A DNA stretch of 64,000 bases from Trogon surrucura (GCA_020746105.1 CM036628.1:6520001-6584000), one strand, 5' to 3'; counted from the first letter of the stretch, positions 9,835 through 25,372 are shown. Numbers and translations: made by a program. The notes: generated by a model not told the origin, from the sequence alone.

Positions 9835-12800
9835 CGAGTGCCAATAAAAATTTTATAATGCACAGCATTATTATGGAATTCGTTTATGCCACATATTTTA
9901 CAGGAGGAAAAAAAGAACTATTTTGCTCATATATTAGAGAGTTTATAATTTTTTTTTTACTGGTGCTGTTTTTTGCATTCCTCTGTCTCTAAAGCCAGGC
10001 CAAGTGAATACCAGCAATCCTAGAAGGAAGGGAAGATTAGAACAAACACATGTTTGAAATTTCTCTGAAAATAAAACAAGGGCCAGATTCTAATCTCGTT
10101 GCTCATACCAGATACCACCTTACTCCCTGAATAGCCCTGTAGATTTCTTTGGGACCATTTGTCAACTGAAGTGCTATTTGACATGTGCAGCAATACCCAG
10201 AATTGGCTCAATCTAAACTAGCTTTTTCCATTTAAGCCCTTCAAAGCTTGCTGTCTTCAGTGGTTAGAAACACATATTTATGGGGTTTTATCGCTTGAAG
10301 AAAAGAAGAGTTCTCACGCTGCTTGGAGGGCTTGTTTGGGTCCCTTTTTAACAGACTTGGGTGATGCAAAGACAAATCCCAACATTTTTATAAAGGTGAG
10401 ACAGAGAAAAGTCCTTCTAAACGGGTGCCTGGCAGACTGAGTGCGCTGCCTCCCACCCCATTCAGTAAGTCATGTTTGGGCAGTAGAGGTCGAGGAATTA
10501 GGTCTTCCACTTTCGCCTGCTGGAATCAGCAGATTTACAAATGTCACCTGATGCCACTGATAAAGCAGATGTAAACCTGGTTGCTGATGCAATATCCTTC
10601 TCCCCAATCACTTTGGCATATTAGTTGCCATTTCCTATATTCAATTCCCCTCCTCCTGGGAGCAGTTATTTCACCTTAGAAGTCTGAATCCTCTATCTTT
10701 CTTAGTGCAAACATAGCACGTGGCAAGAGAGAGAGTTTTTCTATCTCTTTCTTTTGTTTTTCTGCTGCTGTGTTAGTTTTATTGTCAGGATCATAGATCC
10801 TGAACTAGTAGGCATAAGTCAATGGCAGAACTCAACTTGATTTTATTGAGAGCAGGATCAGACCGTAAATGTCCCAGGTTTGTTCTTTTGTCTCACATAA
10901 AATAACTCCACTGATAAAATGCCCTGTCTGATGATGGCTAATCAAGGATTGCTGCTTAAAGCTCCACACGTAACCTGGCTATCTCCACATTAACCTTCTC
11001 CTTTCATTTCCTTAGTTATGTTGAGTAGGAAACAGTTATTGAACTGCAGTTATGTTCATAGAAACCATTTGATTAATTGACTGTGTTTTGAACTCTCGTG
11101 ACCCGAGGCTGAAATATAGCTCAGACAAAAGTGACAGAAGCAATGGGATGGAGCTATAAAAGAGCACCAGTAAACTGTCCGTGGGCAGCCCACATTCATG
11201 TTCGTGTTTATCCTTGTGGAACTTGCTAAAAGTAAAGACAGATGTCCAGCTTATCTCATGGAGTCAATAGCAATAATATGTACGGATGCTGCTCCCTGCG
11301 AGTTGAACCTACTCCTGCTGTCACGATGTCTTTATGTGTCCACAGGGAGAAAACCTGGAAGGCAGGGGGAGGAAAAAAAATATTGCCAGAAATCCCTGTA
11401 GGCTATCTGAGAAGGAGCGGATGTGTAAAGCATTTCTTTCTGCATAAACATTTAGAAATCAAGCTCTCATAAGTCAGGGATCCACCAAATGTGGTGTGAA
11501 GAGGCAGATGAAGCCTGCCTTCTGGCATGCCAGCATTTGCTGATTGATTTGGAATGCAGAAGGGCCCTTTTTATTTTTATTTTAAAATTTGAACCACATC
11601 TTAATACAAATCAGGTGAAAAATAAATTGAAAAATAGCAAACTTGAGATTACAGATGTGCCAGCTTCATATTGTTCAGTTTAGCTGAGGTCATAGTCAAA
11701 CCCATCAAGTTCACATCGTTTAGTGTACGGCCACTGAGGTAATATTCAAACAAAAGAAAAGCAGTCAGAATACCGATATGCTTCTACTTTGCCAGCTGGC
11801 CTCATTCAGCTCTGCAAAGCGCGCTGGCTTCAGCTATGTAAGGAACTCTAAATCAGTAAGGAATACAGGTTTTTAAAAGGATATTCTGTTCCAAACAGCC
11901 CATTCGTGCTCCAACTTTGACTTTAGATCAGTCATAAAGAGGAAATGCCTCTCCTAATATGCAGTTTCATATTCTGAAATTTAAAATGCAAGAGCTGTGC
12001 TAATGATGATGCAGTTAATTGAGACAGAGGAATTTTTCAACGGGGGACATCTGTATTCTGCTCAGTGGTTTAGAAAAAGCTCGAACTTCCTAGAAAGCCT
12101 ACAAGTAGAATTACTGGCATCCGTTCCTCCTCCATACTGGTGATGTTACCATGCTGGTTCCCTGCACACAGGTATAGATTTATGTAGATTAATTTGGTAT
12201 AGTACAGTGAATTGCCAGTATGATAGATATTTTAGAATTACTTCCTAGCACAGCTTAATGGCTGGAATCAAATAAAACATAAAAGTAGATTTATATAGAT
12301 TGCTGTATAAATCAGATAAAGCTTTATGTTACCTAGCATGGGTAATGGAAGCTTTTCCTGCAAATAATATAGAAGTTGTTCATGTAATATTTTCATTATT
12401 TCAGTGAGAGTAAAGCAACAAAGAAGAAGAAAAGAAATAAACAAGTCTATTGGGCTTAGCTACCATTAAACATCATTAACTACAATTTTGCCTGACAAGT
12501 TCTCTCATCTGGTGATGGGTGAAAGCGTAGAAAAGTAGGCTGAACAATTGCGTAAACCCTAATGAAATATGCCGTTGTATTCTAAGTGTGCACAGATCAG
12601 TCAGTTAAAATAGAGCAATTTATTATGCTTTAGGAGCTTGAGCTTAATCTGGTTTTAAATAGATCTCTTTTTTTTTAACTTCTTGCTGTGATTCAACTGG
12701 TTTGAGAAGACGCATGACATCGCACTACTGTCTCTTGCTCTCTCTCTCACCAGTTTACTTTGAAATGGCTTTAATAGAGTACTGACGGCGAAAATAACTC

Positions 12801-15800
12801 ACAGGAAATTTAGATGGGCCTTATAATAGCAGTGAACATATTTGTTTTGTTTGAAATGAACGGATAAAAGGCTAATGAAAGAGATGAGAATACAGAGTGG
12901 AGAGAAAGGAGGTGGGTGTAGCAGACAAAGCGGTCGGCAGCACCCTCCTGAGGATTTGGGGGCTCACCCAGGCATTCGTGTGTGCCATGGGGCATCCCCT
13001 TTGCATAAGTTTTTCAAGGGCTTTCAGTGTTTGGGGGCCAGCCTATCAAATTTCTTCCCAATCAGATTTTAATATCCAATTGCTGCTGTGAACCAGTCGG
13101 AAACACTTGGCCATATTGGGAATGAGTTGGGAATGTTCATCAAAATATCCTCACGTAATACACGCAAAGCTCTCACCTGCCTGTGTTCAAAGAGTGCTGG
13201 CAGAGTTCTCAAGGCAGGGGATGTATGACCTTTACCTAATGAAATATTTTGACTGTAGACTTTTTTTTTTATACCGTGCTGTCATTTTTCACTTAGTCAT
13301 TAGAACCCTCAGCCCTTGTGGTTTTTCACAGGTAATTCTGTAATTACACCAACTGTGATAAGTACTTTCTTGAGATCTTGAAGAAATTTATCTCAGTCCT
13401 TTTGCATGGGGAAGGAAATAAACATCTACCTTGGTGTTTGCACCCTTGACTGATACAAACAGCCATGCCAGATGCGTGGGTAATTACTTGTGCGTTTGTA
13501 TTAGATCCCACAGAAATGGAAATTTTGTCAGTGTAGGAAGTTCAGCGATAAAGTGACTCCAAATTGTCCTTGTAACTAGGAAGGGGACTTGGCTACTAGT
13601 TCAAATTCAAGGCAACTTTGTAGTGAGCAAGTCGTTGCACTCGCAGAGCTGTTCAGTGGCCGCCATGAAATGAACTGAAAGCTTCAATCAGAATCTAATG
13701 GACACGTGTCCCCATCCAGGAGCTGTAATCCTAACTGGTGCTCCTGTTGATAGCGTCAGCCTAGAGGCCAAGGACTGAATGGGTGTACAGACCGAATTTA
13801 CTTGCCTTGTCCAGAACTGGGTTAAAGACAATAGAGTAGATCATGGAACGTTTGTGCTACTGCTGCACGTGATATGAGTGTTTTCTGGACTGAGAAGGGC
13901 TTGAAAACTTCAAAAGCGTTCATGGAGTCTTAGGTCTCCTAAAAAGCCCTAAGCTAGGGAGTTTTTATCATTTAGAGGGAAAAATTTTGTTGTGTTTGTT
14001 GAGCTGGCTGAAGCTTTGAGGTGTCTTAACTAAAAAAGTAGGGGGAAAAAATGGTGAGAGAATACCAGGAAAATCAGTAGAGAGACTGTATGTACTGTTC
14101 CTTCTTATGAATGACTGTTTAAACAGAAACAGATTCTCTGGTCTTTAAAATGCATTTTCCTAGAAGAAATTTACTGTTTCCTAATAAAAAGGAGAAAGAA
14201 CAGCTCTCAAAAAAAGAATACGCCCCCAGCTGACTGCCTGAAGCAGCTCTATGACCATGGGTATGTATTGTGATCAGAGACCGTATATTGCTAGAACTCC
14301 TTGATGGAATGAGTTTTAATTTGGTTTACAGAAAGCTTTAGGGGATATGGCTCTCTACAAATTAGACCACAGCAGCTATAAAATGAAGGATGTCCTCCCT
14401 AATTAGAAACAGTGGAGCGGTCTGGTGTTTTTCCTAGTTACAGCCTCGTGGGTACTCTCTCACAAGTGAACTCGGGGCGGTAGATGTTTCTCTAGTAACT
14501 GTTATCTGCCTTTATCTGTCGTCCAGTTTTCTGTCTTCGGTTTTGAACATGCCTTTCTACGTAGTTGTGGTCAACTCTTAAATGACGTTTTGAATGGCTG
14601 CTGCAAAATGGAAAATTGACTGGCTTCCACTACCGGGTAGTTTATTTGTTTGAAATAGTAGGAAATGGTTCTCAAACTCAGGTGAGCATGACAGTCGGTT
14701 TAGGGGTTCCTTTTGCAGGGTGCAGCTGTACCAACTCTGTTTTCTCATTCCTCTTCTGTTGAAATTAATGAGAGCTCTAAGGAGAGGAATATACATAGAC
14801 TGAAATAATTTAGGCTTTGTGGTAATCAAATTCTATTTTCTAGGCACATTTTTTAACAGGAAAGCATTCATCAAACTCGGATCAAGGATTTTGGACAAGA
14901 AAATAATACAGTTAGTTAACTATGGCTAGAAAAAAATGGTGCCTGCAAATCTAATAGTGAGATGTCTACAGCTTGTCATTTGTGCCAAATGATAAAACCA
15001 TATTTAAGCATAACTGCAAAAGAGCGTTAGGTATAAATGCACATTAGTAAAAAAATCAACTACCAATGTATTTCCAAATTGCTTGTCCTGGAAAGCTGAG
15101 TGTGGAGCTGAGCTGGGAAGTGATCTGAGCTGAGCTTAGGCAGCTGTAATTTGACTTTTTTAATTATCAGTAAGAGAGGACATCCAGCCTCTTAATTCAT
15201 CAACATCTTTTCATGTAGACTTACATGGAGTAGGACCAATGACTGGTCCAATGAAAGCTTTAATTTACTTCTGACTTATTGTTTCCACTAGGAGTAGTCG
15301 TAGATCAATCTAAGAGCAATTACTAGGTGAATAGAAGAGGAAGAAAAAAAAGTCAAGCATTGCTTTGGAATATAAATAAAAAAAATGGAAATTTAGAATC
15401 AGTCAAAATATTTATTTTGCTGCCCAGCACGAGGTATTACTGACAGGAAAGGGCTGTATTTTTAAGTGTGGTTGCTGTTTAGATTTTCCCAGAATATATA
15501 ACTGAACATGTCTCATGACCGTCTTATTTTCCTGTAGTATTTCATCCTCTGGCTTTGTGGGGGAACTTGATGCCAAGAGAACTCGCTGGAGACTGAGTGA
15601 CAGATCAGGCTGTTGTCCCACATTCCCTTTCTACTAAATCACAGTTTTCTTTAGATGGAAGGTGGCTATTGTGAAGCTGTCAAACTGAGGAAAGTTAAAT
15701 GGGCTGAAGTGAAGGCTCGTGTTAACAATAGCAGCTATCTCTGTCAAATGAAAGCTCAGCAGACAGTTACAAGGCAATTCGGCACTGATGGGTGGTCGAT

Positions 15801-18550
15801 TAAAAACAACAAAAGGCAAGATGAATGAAAGGGGAAAATCCCTATTACTTTGTGGTAGAAGCAAGGGGAAAACCAAAAATAAAATAAAAAGCCCACCTCG
15901 CCCAACCCCATAGCAATTGGAACAGACTTGTAGTTAGCATGACCTTCATCATCTCAGATATGGCACAATAAAACTGACAAGATTATTTTCTCTTCAAGCA
16001 GTGCTGAGGTATTTTCATTGGCAAAAATCTGGAAAAGTAAAATAAATGCAGAGTTCAAAGCAATCGAAGAATTCTTGAATCTGATAACGGCTGGAACATA
16101 GTACCACCAGGAAAAATAGCTAGGGTTTGTGCTAAAAAAATTATGACTTGATAATTTTTTTACAGTGTCATATCTGAGATTTTGAAGGTTACCCTATAGA
16201 CAACCAGAAGAGGATTAGAGAGAAATTATCTTTGAGCTCAAGGGAGCACCAATTTAAATTGGATTCGAGATAGAAGTTTTGCATTACCTTAGGAGACGAA
16301 AGGTAGTATAGTGCCCTGAGAGCTACCCAACTACTAACTGTATGTATCAGCTGGGTTAGCTCTCTCTCCAAGTGCAAGGTGCGTCGTGCAATTTCTTCTT
16401 TGTGGGACTCATCCTTTTCAGCTGAACCAACAGCAAAAGTGGGGAGGGCTTTGCAACTTGCCCTTCAGGCGTGAGGTAAATGATCACACTTGTTCCTCAG
16501 AAGATGTCACTAAGATTTAGAATTGCTACAGCAGGTGTATAAAGTAAGACTAGGAAGTATGAAGTAATACTATGGGAGAAAAGATACAATATGTCCTTGT
16601 AGCTGTCGTGATAGAAAATCAAGTTTTGAAACCCTAGTGGAATTTGATGGGAGGCAAGCACCTAGAGCCACTTAGATCCTATGAAATTCCCGTTCCTTTT
16701 CTCACCATTTAAATGCTAGGAGGCATTCTGTGAAATTCAGAAGGCCAAGAAAAACAAATAGGTTCTTACAATGTACAATTAGGATGCAGGTTGCTGCCAA
16801 CAGTGGAGCCAGGCTTCAAAGAGATTCTGAAAAAAGATGGGAATAAAGAATTTGGGAGATGTGCTCCATGAGCATAATGAACCAATGTCTCATTCCAGTT
16901 ACATTGGGAAAAATAATTCAGTACTAACAAATTGTTCCATTAAACAGTCTCCTGTGACAAGATGCAGAACTAGATGGACCACAGACCTTATCCAGTCTGA
17001 CAATTTTTGACATATTATTATATCAATTTTTGTCTTTTAAAGTTGTGAAGTCATTAGACTTTATCAATGAAGTTGAGTCTTCATCACCCCTAGGTTTTGC
17101 CCTTTGAAGAAGGATTGAGTATCCATTTTTCAATTTTATGTACTAATATTCTTGTTTATTTGTCTTATAGTAACATGGAGATACTCTAGTCATGAACAAA
17201 GAAATCAGGTGCTAGGCCTGGTAAAAATGGCAAAATGTGGCTATTCTGGAATTTTCTTTTCTGGAATGTTTTTAGCACATGTTGTGATTTTCAAGGGTTT
17301 TTTGCTGGTAACATGCTTTTCATCTCATAACTAAATGAATTTGGTGTAAAAATTATATTAACCTACGTCTCAGAGAATCAACTACAATATTCCTCAAAGG
17401 CTTTGTGGTAAAGGAAGAGCAAAAAGCAGGGAGCTGCTAAAGGAGGTCATCCTTCTGGTCTTGGGAATGTCAGTGTTTGTCATGTTCTCGCTAGGATTGG
17501 AACGTGACTTGTATGGTTTACTCTCAATAATTAGGCATAAACAGTGTCTGCAAGTATCTCTTCTGTAAGCTTTTAAACCAATAACTGAATATTCCTTTCT
17601 TGGTTCCTCCCAGCTTTGTTCTTCTAACATTGGAGAGGGCTCTTCTGCAAGTGCAAATTAGCAGATATCTCAAAAGTAACCTGGGCTTCCTAGGGAATAT
17701 GGAGAACAGAGAGTATTTGTACATGGGGTGTGTGTGAATGTGAGGAAATGTTAGCTTTTACAGAGTTACACCATTTGCAGCGATACTGGAAAAAATAACC
17801 CCTGCAGATTTCAGGCCAAAGTGTGGTTTAACCATGTGGCACAATTTATAGGGTAAACAAACTTTTAGTAAGAGCTAACTATATCAGAAAACTTGTTTAA
17901 CATGCACAGAAGGCACTGTTAAATTATTTCAGTGCCGTAATTCAAAATGCTAAGGAAAATTCTCCTGTATTACAACCAGTGCAAGATTGGATCTGTAGCC
18001 AAGTACATCAACGTAAATGTTCAGCTGTCTGGGGAAATACAAATCTTACACTGTTACTTAGGGTAAAATGTGCACAGACATGGTGGAGCCCCTTATGAAA
18101 CAATCCTCATTTTGTTAAACAATAGGATCAAATTTTCAGTCAGGTTATCAAGTATATTGCATTCTTCAAACTTGCCAAGCAAAGAGAAGTATCAGCACGA
18201 AGACAGATATATTTTTACAGAATTAATGATGTATGAAATCTGGAAGTGGAAGCATACATTTTCATTTTATCCTCTAATTTTTCTTTTTACATTGTAAGTG
18301 AAAGGAAATGCTTCAAAGTATTTGCAGTTATTCATATCTGTTTATCTTAGAGTGATTATCAGAGCAAACAATGTCAGGCATTGTGTTTGGATCTAAGCCT
18401 GAAAAATAGTGCTTGCAGGAGCAAGGATTACTTGCATGAGTCAGTGTTTTCAGGACTGTGCTTGGTACTTGATTTCTATCATGCATATTCAATGCCTTAT
18501 AAATCATCCAGATTCAGAAATTGTTTAAGTGTTTTATTCATTTATCCCCT

Positions 18551-18630
18551 CTATTTATATTAGTTTTAGTCTTGCTTGGTTTTATCTGCGCTATTTATAT
18601 TAATTTCAGTACTGCTTGGATTAATCTGTT
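18551..18630 (+). repeat. Tandem duplication, 2 x 40 bp
   Basis: Two adjacent 40-bp units both start ctatttatatta and share gcttgg and atctg blocks; 32 of 40 positions agree. Each copy begins with an A/T core resembling a MEF2 site. Confidence 0.8.
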
Positions 18631-21600
18631 TTAACATGTTTAGATTGATCAACAGAATGTTCATTTAAGGATAGGAGTGAGCTGTCTTACTGAAGATTCA
18701 TTCACACGTGAGCCCCTGGTTCTTGCAATTTTTCCCTATGGCTGGCCCCTGCTCTTAGTTCACCGTGCACCATCAGCAGTCCCAAACACAGGACTGGCAG
18801 CCCTTCTTGGAATCCTGCTTCGTAACACGGACCCCTGCGTGTTAGTTTTTCCGTTAAAAGTTTCTCTTTAAGTCAAGCGCTGAGCTTAAAGCATTCTTTA
18901 AAAATCTGACATGTGACAAATTTCACTTTTTGCCGTATGAACAAGCAGGATTTCTGAAGCTGAAGCTCCGTTCTCCGTAGCCTAACGTGTCGCTGAGAAC
19001 CGCCTCATGGCTGCGTTGCGTTGCCTTCTCAGTATCTGTCACTGGAAGACCTGCCCCTACCAGTCTTTATTAAACATCTTGAGTCTTTGTTTCAAACAAG
19101 TAAATGAGTTTTAAGAAGTTACTGTTCATTTGCACTGAAATGAGGCAGCCAGACCCCTTTGTTGGATTACAGGACACTCATCTCTAACGATTCATTCTTG
19201 AGTACAAATTGACCCCAGAGATTCAAAACCCTCTCACCCTGAGATCGCTGTCAGAGTCTTTGTTGCCATTCCTCCACTCATCTAGTTAGTCAGGGCCCAC
19301 TTGCACGGAACTACTTAAAACACAAGGACATTGGTCACACTACAGCTTTTGAAGAGGATGGTGCTGTGAAGGAAACTGGCAGGCTTTGCCTTCAGCTTGC
19401 TTCTTGCCAAATACTCTTCATCCTCTCTGCAAAGGGATAAGCAGATCCCAGCAGTGCCTGAGCTTCTGAAGATCTCTTGAGTTCATTTTAGGAGTTTGCA
19501 AGTTTCCTCACATTAGCAAATACTGTAATTGGAGTAATCTTCTTCTAATGGTCAGTTAAGAAGTGCTGTTTCTAATAAAGGAAAATCGGGAAGAAGAGAC
19601 CATGTCACTGCTTCTTTCTTATCCTTTCCATTCTTTCTCCAAACCAAGGCTGGCACAAGTGCATTTCCTTCCTCCTTTTCTCCCACCACTGCCTTCTCTT
19701 TTCCACTTTTCTATTACTACTTTTTATGGTATTTTCATAGAATCGTAATTTCTTCCTCTGTTTTCCTCTGTTCCCTTTTTGTGCCGGTCTCCTTAACCAA
19801 GACATGACCCTAGTGATATCCATGTTTGAGCTGGAAAACTTTGATGGGTCTAACACTAGGCAGAAATAACTTTTGGTTGACAAAGTATTTTTTCCCTTCT
19901 ATATCTGCTTAAGCTATAGGCTCCCTGAACAAAAAACTCTCACGTCATATTAGAGCACTGTGAACCTGTAGGAGGTTCTGCACTGGAGAAACATTAACTT
20001 AGCAGTACCCATTTGCAGATCTGTGTTTGGTTTCGGGGCATAAACATATATTGACTATGGACACTGTTCAAAGAGTTTGTTAAGGAATGGAGACTGTGGC
20101 AGGAAATAGTTCCCATGTTAATTGTAGTCAGGGAGTTGTTGGGCCTTGTTATGGCTAAGAGAGTTTAAGGTAGGGAAGTGATTTATGAACTGGGGATAAA
20201 TTGTCTTCTGTTGAAGTTTTTATTTACTTTACACCCTGTTCTCAGCATCCAAGATCCAGGAAGCCGCTTTAATTTTCTCCTGCAGAACTGTCTCTGAGAC
20301 TCTCTTGGCTTTTCAGTTCCATCCTTATTCGTGAAGGCTGGATAAAGTTAACTCATCTTATGGAGAAAGACGGCAAAACCACCCCCATCCTCCTGAGGTC
20401 CTGCCACAGGACTGTACCAGGGCAGTGAGAAGAAGGCAGCAGAGGTCCCCCCGTGTGCATTATGCTGCATATTGGAGGTGCAGGACACCCATTGCCTTCA
20501 CTGGCTACTGCAAATGGGCTGTGGTTGGGGGGGCGGGACAGGCAAGTGGTTCCCAGCATCTCCCACAGCTGCTGTGGAAGGGCTGTGGGTGCTCCTGGAC
20601 TGGGACAGGCAGCTGCTGCTGGGGAGCTACTGTGCAGCCTTACCCTGGAGCAGGCACTGGATGAGTTTCTCTTCCACATCACCCTCTCTGCCCAGCTCCA
20701 CGCAGACCTAATATCCACGCCAGAGAGGATCAGAGTTCATCTCAGTCCGTACTGCCTCTGTAAAGCACCTTGAGGAGTTGGTGCCGTTCTTATCGCTGGC
20801 ACTGAAGTGCAGTCTCTCTCCATGACACTGAGCTTTGCAGACAGCAGTTTGGAATTAGAAGCAAATAGTTCAAATGGTAGAAAGAGCTGGTTTTCGTGAA
20901 CAAAAGAGCTGCTTTCACTCCAGACCAGGTTATTGAAGCTTAAGATTTACCAGACACAACTCATTTCCAATCTGCAGAAACAAAAGAACTCTGCTCTTCA
21001 GATACGGGATTAGTCTGTGTAAGCGGGAAGCAGTGCAGAGAGAAAGATTTGTGAATGTCATGTTGCTACTGACAGCTCATCAAAGAGCTCCTTGAAGGAC
21101 TCCCTTTGCTACCAGTTTTAAAAAGGGGATAAAATAAAAGATAAAATAATTAATGAATAAAATTAGTGTCCTTCCATATGCACGTTAGAACATTGGATAG
21201 ATGAGCTAGTCCTAAGTTATTTGTTCCCTGTTGAGCGACTCTTTTTAATATATTTTCTGGTATGAGTTTTTTTTGAAGTCACCTTTGCAAGTTGCTGTAG
21301 AATTATCAATCATTGTTTAACTGTGTGCTAAGTTCCAAAACCCTTTGTGTGTAAATATGCCAACTGAAGGCTTCTTTACCAGAGAAAATACTGGTGCTCT
21401 GGCTAGGAGACAGTTTAATCAAGGATGGTTGCGGTAAGCAGGTATTTTTCATGTGGAACCTGTTGGAAATGAGTATGTATCACAGAAATGGCTCTTGCAT
21501 CACGTATTGCTCTTGATAAATAGCAGAACCCCAAATTATATCAGCCGTTGCAGTTGATCAAAGGGAAAATAGTAAAGGCTCTGTGCACACCGGCACAATT

Positions 21601-24600
21601 TGACACACTAGAAAAAGGTGGGGCTCGTCATTTTTGTTACACTGGCATTTTTAGAAATTGTTATTAGTCCCTTCTTGAATTTTTCCAGGACCCATACTTT
21701 TCTTTTTCTTGTCTCTCTTCCCTCTCTCTCTAGCCTCCCCTCACCACGGCTCTTTTTTGCTTCAGTGGTACATCCTTCTCAGGCCCTGCCAAGCAGAGAG
21801 GTGTGTTGTACTGAGGAGTCACTGGACTGTGAGGGAGATGCAAAATAACAGAGATTGCAAGGGTGGTGTTAGTGCTGTTAAGACAAAAATACCAGCTCAC
21901 CAGCTTGAAACAAAAGGATGCTGCTTTTTTGACATTTTAAACTGCCTATTTCACTGTTAAAATATTTTTACTCAATTTTGCTTCTATTCTAGTGGAAGTG
22001 TTCTGTGGGAGCAGGATTAGACCTCAATATGGATATGAAGTTATCGAATGTGCTGCAGTATTCATGCTAAACATAGAGATTTCCATCTACACTGTATAAT
22101 ACACAGATAAGATTTGGCAGTAGGTTTCTCCCTCCTCCCAAAGTTCTTGTCTCAGCTTTAATGAAAAACAAAATGCCTGTCAACAGAGCAGTAGTTACAA
22201 TGCACTTAGCAGCAACTTAATATTTTAGTTGCCTTGAAGAGCTTTTTGTACGTAGAGATTAATGGATGGCTAGATAAAGAAATTCTTCTACTGAAAGAAT
22301 TAATTTTACTTAATCCTTTTGAAATTAAGAGATGATACGGAGAGATGAGTAATGAACTGCACTCTCTGATTGTGAGGTACCTGATAGATAACCACGGGGG
22401 TTACTTCTCTCTCACCAGCTGTAATTACACTAATTACTGATATGGTGCCAGGAACGCTGAGGCAGACTGAGTGTGACAACACGAAACGGAGGGTTTCTTC
22501 GAAAACCATCTTTCTCCATCAATTGGGCCAGAGGGAGGCTGACCGTGTGACGAGGCCAATGTGTGCCTTCGGCGGCAGGAGGGAAGAGACCAGGTACCTC
22601 CGTTGCTCACAGACACCTCACTTGCAGTGAAGACACGAAGCTCAACTAATTCTTTTTAAGGGTGAAGCAGTTTCAGGCCAGAGGCTGAGGGCTCGATGTA
22701 GCCCTATTCAGGCCACTGAAACTACTCAAATGATTAGAAGTTACTCGTGTACCCAAATGTTTGCCAGACTGACCTCATCGTTGACAAGAATGTAATGAAA
22801 AAAATGGTAGGTGAGGAGAGGGAAAAATTAATAAACAATATGTAAGTCTGTATAAAATTGCTGGTCAAGTGGCCCTGACTATTAAGGTAAATGGTGCTTG
22901 TAAATTCCATTTAATCTTCTGAGATTTTCTTTTACTGTAACTCACAGTGTCTCAGAGGAAATATTTTAAAGATGACTTGCACATTTCAGCAGAAGAATGA
23001 GTATCAGGTTTCAGGATTTATCGATGGGATGTTTTAAAACAAAAGATCATCTTTTTTCCTTTGAGTTACTCTACTATTTATTTTCATTTCCCCAGTTTTT
23101 TTGTCCACTGTATTATGAACTTCTCTGGGGAAATCTATTGTCAGATGTTTTCGCACATGTAGGCCCCCTTCTTCCGCCTTGATAAAGGATAAAATTGTGC
23201 TCCACTGCGTGCAGCACGTTCTCGAAGTACATCTGAATTCCATTAGACAGTTTGTTATTTGCATGATACCTTTTGAGGTACCACTCTCAGAGAAGCCTTA
23301 TATACTACAGAGAAATGCACTAGGAAAATAAAAACAAGTTCAGTATAAAGTCCATAGGGTAAACCCAAGTTGAACTGATGCCCTTATTTCCATGAAAGTT
23401 CACGGGTAGAGAAGGTTGCATCTCAGTGCAAGTCACTATTTGCATGGCCAGGGTTCACTCCGCATAGGTACTTCTGCAAACAAAACTGTAACAAGGGCTT
23501 CATAGCTCAGGATAGTAATGTACTGCATTTTCATCCCAAAGTCATTTATTTGATTCCTGCCTGGTCTGGATTTAAGTCTTATTAAGTATCACAAGCGAAA
23601 TTTGCTATGACAGTCTAAGCTCTCTCTTTAATGTCAAACAGGGTAACTAGTTGTAGCACGCGCTACTCCAATGTAAATCACACAAACCTCCGTTTAAAAT
23701 TGTCCTTCCATATCAGTGCAAGGTTGAAGCAGGAGGGAACTCTCTTGGAGACCACCCTCATCCTCTGTGTGCTTCCTGTACCAGCCACTGCTGCTTCTTT
23801 TCAGCCCTTTCCTTTGTCTTTTGTGTCACAAGGCAGTTTCATCCTCACATTTTCTTTTCAGCCACATTTAAGCCATACCTCCTACCCCACTAATGGGACA
23901 CAAGCATGGTTTGCCCATGGAGGTTACAAGGGCAATGTTACAGATTTAAGAAACAAAGGAGCTAAACATTTTGAAAAGTAGGACTCATAAATATATTCCC
24001 ATTTTACCAGAGACAAACCTGGCAAGAAAAGAGCAGCCTATCAGTATGCCTGGTTAACACCATTGCCTGTCTGCCTTCCTGCAGAAGAAACGCTTGTGTT
24101 TGTTGCAATATGACTCAGGTTGGATATGCATTTTATCAAATGACTTGACACAACCGAGGTCATTTTCTGGGTGGTTCAGGATTAAGGAATTACACAGTGT
24201 TCTCTTCTCTGTCTACTTGCAACCCCCTGTTCCCTTTTCTCAGTCCTTTTAATTCCTACAAGGCTTTTCTTACATCTGAGTGGCGCTCTGCTGCAGTGGT
24301 GAACCAATCCCAGAGCAAATTTAAAGTGTAGGACCTTGTCCTATTCAGGCGGCCTTTAAGGCACCTCCTTCTTGATGAAGCTGTCTCACCAAACCTATAA
24401 TATCTTACAAACACAGTGTGCTCTTACCACAGCCCTACACAACCACAACAGGAAGAAATGCGTAGCATTCGTGGAAGTTTTCTGCCAATCCAATCCTAAT
24501 TCACTTTTAAAGAGCATTTAAAGATGTTATAGATGAAACACAAAAAAAAGCCGTTGAGCTGTGAAAGCACTACTTCAAGCTATTCAAAGTCTTCTATAAA

Positions 24601-25372
24601 AATAACTGGAATTATGTTGTGGTAGTGCTTTTTCAGGGAGGACATTATCTCACATCTCCGAATGCACGCTTGCTCATTCACAGGATCCCAAACCAGCAGG
24701 TTGGGTGGGCACAAAAAGCCTGTGGCACAAAACACTCAACAGTCAGGGAGGGCTACAAGTCCAGTTTCAGTGTGTTTGCAGCTGAGTTTGGTGACACCCC
24801 GGTAAGGTTCAGCACAAACCGCAGAGCTGAACTGAGCTTCTGCTGCCTTTGCTTCTCCCGGCTCTGATGGGTGGAAAAATCTTATTTCGGTGACCTGAGA
24901 AGTCTCATCAAGTCCTAGATCATCTTGCTCTGCAGCTTTGGCTTCTCACTGTTCATGACTTCTCTGAAGCAGTTTAAAAATGTGCCTGAACTTATATTTT
25001 AACTGAGTAACTCATGTTGTAACAACTGTTGGGAGCGGCTAGAGGGACTCTGTGACTCACTCAGACTGATCATGGACAGGAAAAAGGTATAAAACATAGT
25101 TTGTCCCACTGAGAAACAAAAGCTATGATGGGACTTGGATAATCTTTTGAGTTTGTCTCTTAAGAGAACAAATACAAAGGGTTTTCTAATTAGATTTAAA
25201 ATGATTTATTATTATGGCATATGGAAAATATGTGAAGACTCAGAGAAGATAGAAGAAGAAAATAGAAATTCAGGTTGCTATGCCAAAATCATCATAAACT
25301 GTTATAAAAATAGCCCATTTTGATTTTGGTCCGTCTCATCATCTTCTGAGGCCTGGTACAAGTTGAAGACTT

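Noticed and set aside
20353-20773. Overlapping open frames on both strands, up to 121 codons
   Set aside because: Several frames are open at once in a GC-rich stretch, which points to composition rather than coding.
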